In this document: positions 1 through 5,583 of the stretch, one piece after another
Numbering within the stretch: the stretch's first letter is position 1
Layout: each line of letters opens with the position of its first letter
Assembly: GCA_027858355.1 (NCBI GenBank)
Contig: JAQICW010000495.1
Span: 1 to 5,583 of the forward strand
DNA from: Desulfobacula sp.
Lineage (GTDB): Bacteria; Desulfobacterota; Desulfobacteria; Desulfobacterales; Desulfobacteraceae
Reading direction: 5' to 3'
Length of the DNA stretch: 5,583 nucleotides
The notes under the pieces: model-generated
The model's database searches: none
What the model saw: the letters and a program-made list of their open reading frames with translations, nothing else
What the model was told of the DNA's origin: nothing
Translations under genes and position numbers: made by a program

Positions 1-168
1 CTTTGCATCTTCATATTTCTGCTGACATTCAGTTAAAAAATCTTTGGCTTCACTCTGGCTCATTTTGGATTTTTCTGCAAATTCTTTAGCCAGGTCTTCG
101 ATTTCATTTTTGGACCTTAATGCAAGTCCAACCCCTGTTAACAGTCCTTTTTTTAGATATTCAAACAT
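1..168 (-). CDS. Phasin-family / PHA-synthesis-regulator-like protein (N-terminal part, cut by window edge)
   Basis: Only the first 56 codons are in the window; the 3' end lies beyond position 1. The protein begins MFEYLKKGLLTGVGLAL, a short amphipathic or hydrophobic start. It continues as a highly charged, probably helical segment rich in Lys and Glu (residues about 19-56). This is the usual look of the small phasin-superfamily proteins (COG3937 type), which coat polyhydroxyalkanoate granules or act as coiled-coil accessory proteins. The start is supported by a GGAGG ribosome binding site (173-177) four bases before the ATG. The gene lies 27 bases downstream of the acyl-CoA dehydrogenase on the same strand, so co-transcription is likely. 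The family assignment rests on overall pattern and a recognisable N-terminus, not on a catalytic motif. A generic coiled-coil protein is the main alternative. Confidence 0.7.
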   Translation of the reverse strand, partial: MFEYLKKGLLTGVGLALRSKNEIEDLAKEFAEKSKMSQSEAKDFLTECQQKYEDAK

Positions 169-195
169 GTTCCCTCCACCCTAGAAAAAACTGGT

Positions 196-2043
196 TTATT
201 TTGATCCAAAAGACACGTCCAGAATATCCTCCACACTGGAGTCGCCTTCAAAGATAGCATCCATCTTACCATAACTTGATGGAAGAAGGGTATTAATAAA
301 AAATTTAGCAGATTCAATCTGGCCCGCATAAAAGGCAGCATCTTTGTTTTTTAAAGCCTTGGCTGCAATGGCATCCCTGTCCAGGCTGCCAACTTTTTGG
401 GCAAGCTTGGGTGCGGCAATAGATGCCCGCCACAAATGCATCCATGCAAAGGTGACATCCCCGGTTACTTCAAGAAAGGGATGGGCAAAGGCATATGCAT
501 TCAACGCTTTTTCAGACCTGGCTCTTTGTCCGATTTGTTGGCCAAGGGCTTCAAGCCTTGATACAGCATGGTCAACCTTTTCAACCAGTCTCTCAATGCC
601 TTTAATTTTCCTGGCTTCTTCAACGGTTTCTTTCATCCTGGCAATAAAGTATTTAAAGCTTTCACCATTATTCATGGAAAGTTTTCTGCCGATAAGATCC
701 ATGGCCTGGATACCATTGGTGCCTTCATAAATCATACAAATCCTTGAATCTCTCATGAGCTGTTCAACAGGGAATTCACTGATATAGCCATAGCCGCCAT
801 AGACCTGTACTCCATGGGAACAGACTTCCAGGGACTTGTCTGTGATATATCCTTTAACTATGGGCGTTAAAACTTCAATCAATGCACTGGTATCTGTTTT
901 GAGTTGTTCGTCCTCTGTTGTGTAGACAATATCAGAGCATTTACCATAATAATAGATCAAAGACCGCATCCCTTCTGTATAGACTTTCATGTTCAAAAGC
1001 TGGCGTTTTACATCTGGATGCTGGATAATGGGAACGCTTTTTGCCGCCGGGTCCTTTCCTGCCAGAAGATGTCTTCCCTGAATCCTGTTTCTGGCATAAT
1101 CAAGGGCATACATATAAGAAGCAGACGCCACTGCAAACCCTTGCATTCCAATAAATGCACGGGCTTCATTCATCATCTGAAACATCTCGGGCATGCCTTT
1201 GTTTTCTTTGCCCAGAAGGGTGCCTATACATTCCCCTTTTTCTCCCAGGGAAAGAGAGGCTGTGGCATTGCCATGAATCCCCATTTTATGTTCCAGGCCG
1301 GTACATACGATATTATTGAATTCACCCAGGCTGCCGTCCTCATTGACATGGTATTTAGGAGCCAGGAACAGAGAAATCCCTTTGGTTCCGGAAGGCGCGC
1401 CTTCAATTCTTGCCAGTACCGGGTGAATGATATTTTCGCACAGATCATGGTCTCCCCCGGAGATAAAAATTTTTGATCCCTGAATGGAATAGGTCCCGTC
1501 CTCTTTTTTTGTTGCAGTGGTGGTAAGAGCTCCCACATCAGATCCTGCTTCAGATTCAGTCAAGAGCATAGTTCCGCCCCAAATGCCTGCAAACATTTTT
1601 TTCATGTAAAGCTTTTTTTGTTCGTCATCACCAAAGGCTTCCACAAGCTTGGCTGCGCCGTGTGTCATGCCATAGTAAAGCATAAATGCAGAATTTGCTC
1701 CCACCATGTATTCAAGGGCAGCACATCCGATGAGTTTTGGCATTCCCTGACCGCCAACCTCAGGATCATCACACATGGCCAGCCATTCACCTCCACAATA
1801 TAAGTCCCATGCCCGTTTAAATGATTCAGGAACCATGACCGTTCCATTTGCAAGGTTGCATCCGATTTCATCCCCATCCTTAAGCGTGGGAAGGATTTCT
1901 TTGATAGCCAGGTTTCTAGCTTCAGAAACAATCAGGTCTATTGTTTTTTTATTGAATTCTTCAAATAATTCATGTTCCACCATTTTGATCTGCTCATGCA
2001 GGACAAAATCAACATCCCGTCTGTCAGCGATAAGTTGTGCCAT
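196..2043 (-). CDS. Acyl-CoA dehydrogenase, long (FadE5/DmdC-like) type, 615 aa
   Basis: A cytoplasmic FAD enzyme that introduces an alpha-beta double bond into an acyl-CoA and passes electrons to electron-transferring flavoprotein. Domain order is the family's: N-terminal helical domain (about 1-155), beta domain with the signature TESEAGSD at 162-169, helical C-terminal ACAD domain (about 285-455), and an extra C-terminal domain (about 470-605) that distinguishes the roughly 600-residue FadE5/DmdC branch from ordinary 380-residue enzymes. The segment VYGGYGY (414-420) and the motif YEGTNGIQ (439-446) are intact; E440 is the expected catalytic base. The start ATG at 2043 has an AGGGGA-type ribosome binding site about eight bases upstream. 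The gene probably heads an operon with the phasin-like gene. The substrate cannot be read from sequence: members act on fatty acyl-CoAs of various lengths, on methylmercaptopropionyl-CoA, or on products of aromatic and hydrocarbon degradation. No truncation or missing active-site residue is seen. Confidence 0.95.
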   Translation of the reverse strand: MAQLIADRRDVDFVLHEQIKMVEHELFEEFNKKTIDLIVSEARNLAIKEILPTLKDGDEIGCNLANGTVMVPESFKRAWDLYCGGEWLAMCDDPEVGGQGMPKLIGCAALEYMVGANSAFMLYYGMTHGAAKLVEAFGDDEQKKLYMKKMFAGIWGGTMLLTESEAGSDVGALTTTATKKEDGTYSIQGSKIFISGGDHDLCENIIHPVLARIEGAPSGTKGISLFLAPKYHVNEDGSLGEFNNIVCTGLEHKMGIHGNATASLSLGEKGECIGTLLGKENKGMPEMFQMMNEARAFIGMQGFAVASASYMYALDYARNRIQGRHLLAGKDPAAKSVPIIQHPDVKRQLLNMKVYTEGMRSLIYYYGKCSDIVYTTEDEQLKTDTSALIEVLTPIVKGYITDKSLEVCSHGVQVYGGYGYISEFPVEQLMRDSRICMIYEGTNGIQAMDLIGRKLSMNNGESFKYFIARMKETVEEARKIKGIERLVEKVDHAVSRLEALGQQIGQRARSEKALNAYAFAHPFLEVTGDVTFAWMHLWRASIAAPKLAQKVGSLDRDAIAAKALKNKDAAFYAGQIESAKFFINTLLPSSYGKMDAIFEGDSSVEDILDVSFGSK

Positions 2044-2090
2044 ATAATTATTCCCCTTTTGATATAATCACTTCTGATTTACTTTGAAAA

Positions 2091-2096
2091 ATTATA
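2091..2096 (-). promoter_or_regulatory. Candidate -10 box for the acyl-CoA dehydrogenase gene
   Basis: On the minus strand these bases read TATAAT, a perfect sigma-70 -10 hexamer, which would put the transcript start some 40 bases before the ATG. No good -35 hexamer sits at 16-18 bases; the only perfect TTGACA on this strand (complement of 2125-2130) is 28 bases away, too far to pair with it. The promoter may be activator-dependent, or the hexamer may be chance in AT-rich DNA. No comparably good promoter is seen for the divergent plus-strand gene. Confidence 0.35.
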
Positions 2097-2194
2097 GTGT
2101 TTTCCTAAGCAAAATAAACAAAGTTGTCAACCTGTGGGCGTAAAAAATCAATTATTGGGTAGACGAAGAATTTATGTTGTGATACAGGATAACA

Positions 2195-3034
2195 ATGGAT
2201 ATTAAATGTTGGGGCTCAAGAGGGTCTATATCTGTATCAGGTGATCAATACTCTAAATATGGAGGTGATACTACCTGTATTGAGATTACAGCGAAGTCAG
2301 GAGAAACCATAATTATAGATGCAGGGACAGGTATCCGCTGCCTGGGCAATTCCTTTATTGAAAGGGAGATAACCCAATACTATCTTTTGTGGACCCACGC
2401 CCATTGGGACCATATCCAGGGGTTTGCTTTTTTCAGGCCCCTGCTTTTCAGTAAAGTTAAAATAATGATTCAGGACCGCAAATTTTTAAGCATCTTTACC
2501 AGGGATCTTTTAAATAAAGTTATGGAAATGCCTTTTTTCCCCATTGGTTTAGGGGACCTGAAAGCAGATATCAAATTTGATCCGACATTGAATGGTAAAT
2601 TTAATATCGGGTCTGTAAATATAGAAACCATTCCAACCAGCCATCCAGGTGGTGGCCTGGGTTATAAATTCATTGAAGACGGGAAATCCTTTGTATTTTT
2701 AACGGATAATGAGCTTGGAGTTGATCACCCTGAAGGCGCGGGGTTTGATGCATACCTGAATTTTTCACAAAATGTGGATCTCTTGTTTCATGATGGAGAA
2801 TATACCAAGGATGAATATAAGCGAAAAAAGAACTGGGGGCATTCTTCGATTCAGGACGTATTGGATCTTTCATTAAAAGCCAATGTTAAAAAACTTGGGC
2901 TGTTCCATCTGAACCAGGATAGAACGGATGAGCAGATGGACAGGATTGTCCGTGAATGCCGGGCAGACCTGAAAAAGAAAAATTCAACCCTTGATTGTTT
3001 TGCAGTTCCCTGCAATATGAAAATTCATCTTTAA
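2195..3034 (+). CDS. MBL-fold metallo-hydrolase (PhnP/RNase Z-like, COG1235 type), 279 aa
   Basis: A metallo-beta-lactamase-fold hydrolase, predicted to be cytoplasmic because no signal peptide is visible. It opens with MDIKCWGSRGSISVSG and YGGDTTCIEI (22-31), typical of the group related to PhnP, RNase Z and class III cyclic-nucleotide phosphodiesterases. The full metal-binding set is visible: the HxHxDH motif as H68, H70, D72, H73 (in THAHWDH), then H150 (TSHPG), D171 (LTDN) and H238 (LFHLN). D200 (FHDGEY) and H216 (WGHSS) are further conserved polar sites. Two metal ions, usually Zn, and phosphodiester or similar ester hydrolysis are expected from the family; the substrate is unknown. The start has AGGA (2186-2189) five bases before the ATG. 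The AmpG-like permease gene starts 28 bases after the stop, so the two are probably one transcript. Family confidence is high, specific function low. Confidence 0.9.
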   Translation: MDIKCWGSRGSISVSGDQYSKYGGDTTCIEITAKSGETIIIDAGTGIRCLGNSFIEREITQYYLLWTHAHWDHIQGFAFFRPLLFSKVKIMIQDRKFLSIFTRDLLNKVMEMPFFPIGLGDLKADIKFDPTLNGKFNIGSVNIETIPTSHPGGGLGYKFIEDGKSFVFLTDNELGVDHPEGAGFDAYLNFSQNVDLLFHDGEYTKDEYKRKKNWGHSSIQDVLDLSLKANVKKLGLFHLNQDRTDEQMDRIVRECRADLKKKNSTLDCFAVPCNMKIHL

Positions 3035-3062
3035 TGATAACGCCTGCGTTTAAACCAAATAC

Positions 3063-4355
3063 ATGAAACCCCCATCCACCAGACTTTCCTTGTCGCAGAC
3101 CATCAGGGTCATACTGTCCTGGAAAATGCTGGTCATGTTTTTTTTCGGGTTTTCCTCGGGTTTTCCCTATTATATTATCAAGGATGTATTAAAATTCTGG
3201 ATGATGGATGCCAATGTGGATATTGCCAAAATTGGCCTGTTTGCATTGGTGGGCATGCCTTATACACTGAAATTTGTATGGTCTCCAATGATGGATAGCA
3301 TTGTTCCTCCATTCCTGGGTCGCAGGAGGGGATGGATACTTATGGCGCAAATTGGTCTCATGATCACCATTGCCTTGCTGGGGCAATTTGATCCGGAACA
3401 ATCCCTTTTGTGGATAGCCGTGTTTGCTCTCTGTCTCAATTTTTTCGGGGCCAGCCAGGACATTGCTCTGGATGCTTTCAGACGTGAATACCTTACCAGT
3501 AATGAATTAGGGTTTGGCACGGGCGTATGGATGAATGCATGGCGCCTTGGCACCTTTGTTTCCGTCGGGCTTTCTGTCCTTGCTGACTTTAATTTTACAT
3601 GGCAGACAATTTTCTTAATGCTCACTGCTGTCATGGGTGTGGGCGTAATCACAACCCTTTTGGTTCCTGAGCCCGTGGTTGAGGAACGCTTGCCTGCAAA
3701 CATGAAAGAGGTTATTGTTGAACCCTTTGTGGAATTTTTTCAAAGGAATAGCGCCATTCTGATTTTATTGTTCATTCTGCTGTATAAGATAGGGGATAAT
3801 ATGGCAAGTGCCATGACGATTCCATATATTGTTCAAATGGGATTTACCAAGGCCCAGTATTTTGTCATTGTTAAAGGGGTCGGTATGCTCGGGCTTTTTG
3901 GCGGTGTTCTTGTGGGGGGCTTTATCATGATTCGTCTGGGTATAGCAAAGTCTTTGTATGTTTTTGGCATTCTCCAGGCGATTTCTACGGCATTTTTCCC
4001 TGTTCTGAATATTATTGATCATGGATCTTATTTCTGGCGTGAGCACAGCCAGGCATTATTGGGCGGCATTGTAGCATTTGAATTTTTTGCTACAGGTCTT
4101 GGACAGGCTGCATATGCAACCTATATGGCAATCCAGACCAATAAACGGTTTACTGCAACGCAATATGCCCTGTTAACAAGTCTTATGGGTATCCCTGGTG
4201 TTTTTGCAGCAGCATTGACAGGCTATATGTCCAAATACCTGGGATGGAACTCCTTTTACTATTTGTGTGCCCTTGTCGCAATTCCGGGAATACTTTTATT
4301 GTTTAAAATTGCACCCTGGAATGCAAGTAATGAAGCATTGGAACAAGGAAGGTAA
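3063..4355 (+). CDS. ampG: AmpG-like MFS permease (PAT family), 430 aa
   Basis: An integral inner-membrane transporter of the peptide/acetyl-CoA/muropeptide transporter branch of the major facilitator superfamily. E. coli AmpG imports anhydromuropeptides for cell-wall recycling. Recognisable family blocks in order: FSSGFP (30-35), IGLFALVGMPYTLKFVWSP (57-75), FLGRRRGW (84-91), GASQDIALDAFR (129-140), LVPEP (200-204), LYKIGDNMA (240-248) and FGILQ (301-305). About twelve hydrophobic segments are distributed along the chain, with a hydrophilic centre near 205-227. Length is close to that of short AmpG proteins. The start is uncertain: neither the ATG at 3063 nor the next in-frame ATG at 3126 has a clear Shine-Dalgarno sequence, so translation may depend on the upstream hydrolase gene ending 28 bases earlier. 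The 3063 start gives an N-terminus only slightly longer than that of E. coli AmpG. Substrate is inferred from homology; many environmental AmpG-like proteins are uncharacterised. Confidence 0.88.
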   Translation: MKPPSTRLSLSQTIRVILSWKMLVMFFFGFSSGFPYYIIKDVLKFWMMDANVDIAKIGLFALVGMPYTLKFVWSPMMDSIVPPFLGRRRGWILMAQIGLMITIALLGQFDPEQSLLWIAVFALCLNFFGASQDIALDAFRREYLTSNELGFGTGVWMNAWRLGTFVSVGLSVLADFNFTWQTIFLMLTAVMGVGVITTLLVPEPVVEERLPANMKEVIVEPFVEFFQRNSAILILLFILLYKIGDNMASAMTIPYIVQMGFTKAQYFVIVKGVGMLGLFGGVLVGGFIMIRLGIAKSLYVFGILQAISTAFFPVLNIIDHGSYFWREHSQALLGGIVAFEFFATGLGQAAYATYMAIQTNKRFTATQYALLTSLMGIPGVFAAALTGYMSKYLGWNSFYYLCALVAIPGILLLFKIAPWNASNEALEQGR

Positions 4356-4421
4356 ATTAGCCTGACAACAGATAACCTTGAAATTATAAATAGTTTTTGG
4401 TTTACAGAATTTAAATAGTGC

Positions 4422-4450
4422 TTGACAAAAAACAACCTTTTTTTTACTAA
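4422..4450 (+). promoter_or_regulatory. Candidate sigma-70 promoter for the HdrA-like gene
   Basis: A perfect -35 hexamer TTGACA lies at 4422-4427. Seventeen bases later is TACTAA (4445-4450), a poor -10 match within the sequence TACTAAAT. If used, it would give a leader of roughly 155 bases before the ATG at 4613. The -35 is convincing and the -10 is not. Confidence 0.4.
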
Positions 4451-4476
4451 ATGCTGTGGAAAAATTTAGATAAAGG

Positions 4477-4513
4477 CCTGTTAAATAAAAAAAAATAATT
4501 ATCAGGTTTTTTT
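4477..4513 (+). terminator. Weak hairpin with T-run: possible terminator or attenuator
   Basis: CCTG (4477-4480) can pair with CAGG (4503-4506), with an imperfect A/T extension inside, followed directly by seven T residues (4507-4513). The stem is short and the loop long, so intrinsic termination would be inefficient. It could end the hydrolase-permease transcript. If the TTGACA promoter upstream is real, it lies inside the HdrA-like leader instead. Confidence 0.25.
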
Positions 4514-4564
4514 GTCCAAATCCTTGTCTGTTTTATTGGGAATAATTTGGAACAGGCAGAGTTC

Positions 4565-4586
4565 ATAGCTTTATGTGTAAAGCTAT
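4565..4586 (+). promoter_or_regulatory. Perfect 9-bp inverted repeat in the HdrA-like leader
   Basis: ATAGCTTTA (4565-4573) and TAAAGCTAT (4578-4586) are exact reverse complements separated by TGTG. The repeat ends 12 bases before the ribosome binding site. It could be a dyad operator for a repressor or redox regulator, or an RNA hairpin in the leader that affects translation or message stability. It has no following T-run, so it is not a terminator. Confidence 0.5.
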
Positions 4587-4598
4587 TATAAAACGGTT

Positions 4599-4604
4599 AG
4601 GAGG
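4599..4604 (+). promoter_or_regulatory. Strong ribosome binding site fixing the HdrA-like start
   Basis: AGGAGG, a perfect Shine-Dalgarno core, sits eight bases before the ATG at 4613. It fixes this start and shows that the short pre-TGA segment is meant to be translated, which supports the readthrough interpretation. Confidence 0.85.
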
Positions 4605-4612
4605 TAAGAATA

Positions 4613-5583
4613 ATGACTCAAAAATCAACACCAAAGGAAGATCTTACAGGTTCTGTCATGGTCCTTGGTGGCGGAATCTCAGGAATGCAGTCTGCCATTG
4701 ATTTGGCCAATTCAGGGTATTATGTATATCTGGTCGAAAAATCATATGCCATCGGCGGTATGATGGCGCAACTGGATAAGACATTCCCCACCAATGACTG
4801 TACCATGTGAGTAATTTCACCCAAACTGGTCGAGGTCGGCCGGCATCTGAATATTGAATTGTTAACAAACACGGAGCTTCTTGAACTTGAAGGGGAAGAT
4901 GGAAATTTTATTGCCCGGGTGAAAGAAAACCCAAGATTTGTTGATTTGTTGAAATGTACCTCATGTGGGGAATGTACAGCAGTTTGTCCTGTGGAAATAC
5001 CCAGTGAACATAATCAGGGGTTAGCACCTAGAAAGGCTATCTTCAAGCAATACGAACAGGCAATACCTGGAGGGTATGGGATTTCAAAACGATCCACGGC
5101 TCCGTGCAAGGCCACCTGTCCGGCCCATGTAAGCATTCAGGGGTTTATTGCCTTGATGAACCAGGGAAAGCATGCAGAAGCACTGAAACTGTTCAAACAA
5201 GAGCATCCTTTCCCAGGCTCCTGTGGCCGTGTCTGCCACCATCCATGTGAAGCGGCTTGTACAAGGGGTGATGCAGACGAGCCTGTTGCTATACAATACC
5301 TTCACAGATATCTGGCCCAGCTTGATTTTGACAGTGATGAAACCTTTATTCCTGAAATTGCAGACAAGCGCGACGAAAAAATAGCTATTGTAGGTTCAGG
5401 ACCTGCAGGACTTACCTGTGCCTATTATATGGCCCAAAAGGGATATTCCGTCACTATATTTGAAAAATTGCCCGTCAAAGGCGGCATGATGACAGTGGGT
5501 ATTCCGGAATACCGGCTGCCCAAAGCCGAACTTGCAAAGGAAATAGAGGTTATTGAAAACCTGGGTGTTGAGATTCAAACCTC
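4613..5583 (+). CDS. hdrA: HdrA-like (HdrL-type) FAD/Fe-S oxidoreductase with in-frame TGA read as selenocysteine (5' part, continues past window)
   Basis: Read through the TGA at 4808-4810 (residue 66), this frame is open for 323 codons to the window end. Order of parts: FAD-binding Rossmann start with G19-x-G21-x-x-G24 and E42; GGMMAQLDKTFPTNDC leading to C63-T-M-U66, then VISPKLVEVGRH (67-78), the typical HdrA block where position 66 is normally Cys; a 4Fe-4S motif C115, C118, C121, C125-P; then a GltD/NfnB-like module with C165, C169, C204, C208, C212, C216, a second dinucleotide site G261-x-G263-x-x-G266 with E284, and GIPEYRLPK (296-304). HdrA proteins carry the flavin that splits electron pairs in heterodisulfide reductase complexes; the GltD-like part suggests NAD(P)H as a partner. 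Large HdrA/GltD fusions (HdrL) are known in sulfate reducers, and selenocysteine HdrA is known in methanococci and, as I recall, in deltaproteobacteria. A conventional gene caller would report a 65-residue fragment. A pseudogene is possible but unlikely, given intact coding on both sides. Confidence 0.87.
4808..4851 (+). promoter_or_regulatory. Selenocysteine UGA codon with candidate bacterial SECIS hairpin
   Basis: UGA at 4808-4810 is followed 15 bases later by a seven-pair stem: CTGGTCG (4826-4832) with CGGCCGG (4837-4843), including two U-G wobbles, closing the loop AGGT (4833-4836). TTCA (4816-4819) can also pair with TGAA (4848-4851) to extend the base across an internal loop. The loop starts 22 bases after the UGA. 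The AGGUC at the top resembles the apical AGGUCU of the E. coli fdhF SECIS recognised by SelB. The hairpin is also coding sequence, as expected for bacteria. Pairing was worked out by eye, without folding energies. Confidence 0.75.

Larger units (their letters stand above)
4356..4612. other. AT-rich intergenic leader between the permease and the HdrA-like gene
   Basis: These 257 bases hold no convincing gene. They contain many A and T runs, one perfect TTGACA, a weak hairpin followed by seven T residues, a perfect 9-bp inverted repeat, and a strong AGGAGG ribosome binding site at the right end. The length and structure suggest that the HdrA-like gene has its own promoter and a structured 5' leader rather than being read only from the permease gene. 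Confidence 0.6.

Noticed and set aside
904..1476. Long plus-strand open frame (190 codons) inside the acyl-CoA dehydrogenase
   Set aside because: It is antisense to a gene with clear family motifs, its translation resembles no family and it has no supporting start context; it is a shadow of the real gene's codon pattern.
2060..2072. Short dyad TGAT-ATA-ATCA upstream of the acyl-CoA dehydrogenase as a regulator site
   Set aside because: Four-base arms are expected by chance in AT-rich DNA, and it does not match a known operator I can recognise.
2124..2155. Plus-strand promoter TTGTCA with an AT-rich -10 for the MBL-fold gene
   Set aside because: No acceptable -10 hexamer occurs at 16-18 bases; the best candidate (AATTAT) is 20 bases away and weak.
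3260..3703. Minus-strand open frame (147 codons) opposite the permease
   Set aside because: It overlaps a well-supported membrane protein gene and its translation has no recognisable domain.
4613..4810. A free-standing 65-residue protein ending at the TGA
   Set aside because: It would be only the first part of an FAD-binding fold, stopping in the middle of a conserved HdrA block that continues in the same frame immediately after the TGA.
4808..4810. Nonsense mutation making the HdrA-like gene a pseudogene
   Set aside because: The TGA replaces a conserved Cys, is followed by a SECIS-like hairpin, and no other stop or frameshift occurs in the following 257 codons. It cannot be ruled out fully without the genome's selenocysteine machinery.
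4656..4868. Minus-strand open frame across the TGA region
   Set aside because: It is antisense to conserved HdrA sequence on both sides of the TGA, and its translation looks like composition-driven noise.

Overview
The window looks like a piece of chromosome from an anaerobic, sulfate-reducing type of bacterium (Desulfobacterota, Desulfobacteraceae-like: Desulfobacula, Desulfobacter or Desulfobacterium relatives). This is an inference from gene content: an HdrA-type electron-transfer flavoprotein with a GltD-like insertion and an apparent selenocysteine codon, a long-form acyl-CoA dehydrogenase next to a phasin-like gene, and moderately AT-rich DNA with AT-rich intergenic spacers. No rRNA, tRNA, CRISPR array or insertion sequence is visible.

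Layout. Positions 1-2043 hold two minus-strand genes that probably form one transcript: a long acyl-CoA dehydrogenase of the FadE5/DmdC type (196-2043), then 27 bases downstream a phasin-family gene that runs off the left edge (1-168). A 151-base divergent spacer (2044-2194) separates them from a plus-strand pair: a PhnP/RNase Z-like metallo-beta-lactamase-fold hydrolase (2195-3034) and, 28 bases later, an AmpG-like PAT-family MFS permease (3063-4355). A 257-base AT-rich spacer (4356-4612) follows. It contains a candidate promoter, a weak hairpin with a T-run, a perfect 9-bp inverted repeat and a strong ribosome binding site.

The most notable gene starts at 4613 and runs off the right edge. 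A standard translation stops after 65 residues at TGA (4808-4810), but the same frame continues without another stop to the window end and stays clearly homologous to HdrA on both sides of the TGA. The TGA sits where HdrA proteins have a conserved cysteine (CxxC becomes CxxU), and a bacterial-type SECIS hairpin with an AGGU loop begins 15 bases after it. I therefore read it as one selenoprotein: a heterodisulfide reductase A-like protein with an HdrA N-terminal flavin domain, a 4Fe-4S cluster motif and a GltD/NfnB-like NAD(P)H oxidoreductase module. It resembles the large 'HdrL' type of HdrA known in sulfate reducers. Its likely job is cytoplasmic, possibly flavin-based bifurcating, electron transfer between NAD(P)H, ferredoxin and thiol/disulfide partners.

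The genes do not form one obvious pathway. The left pair points to acyl-CoA oxidation, the middle pair is a hydrolase plus a permease of uncertain joint role, and the right gene begins an energy-metabolism locus that continues outside the window.
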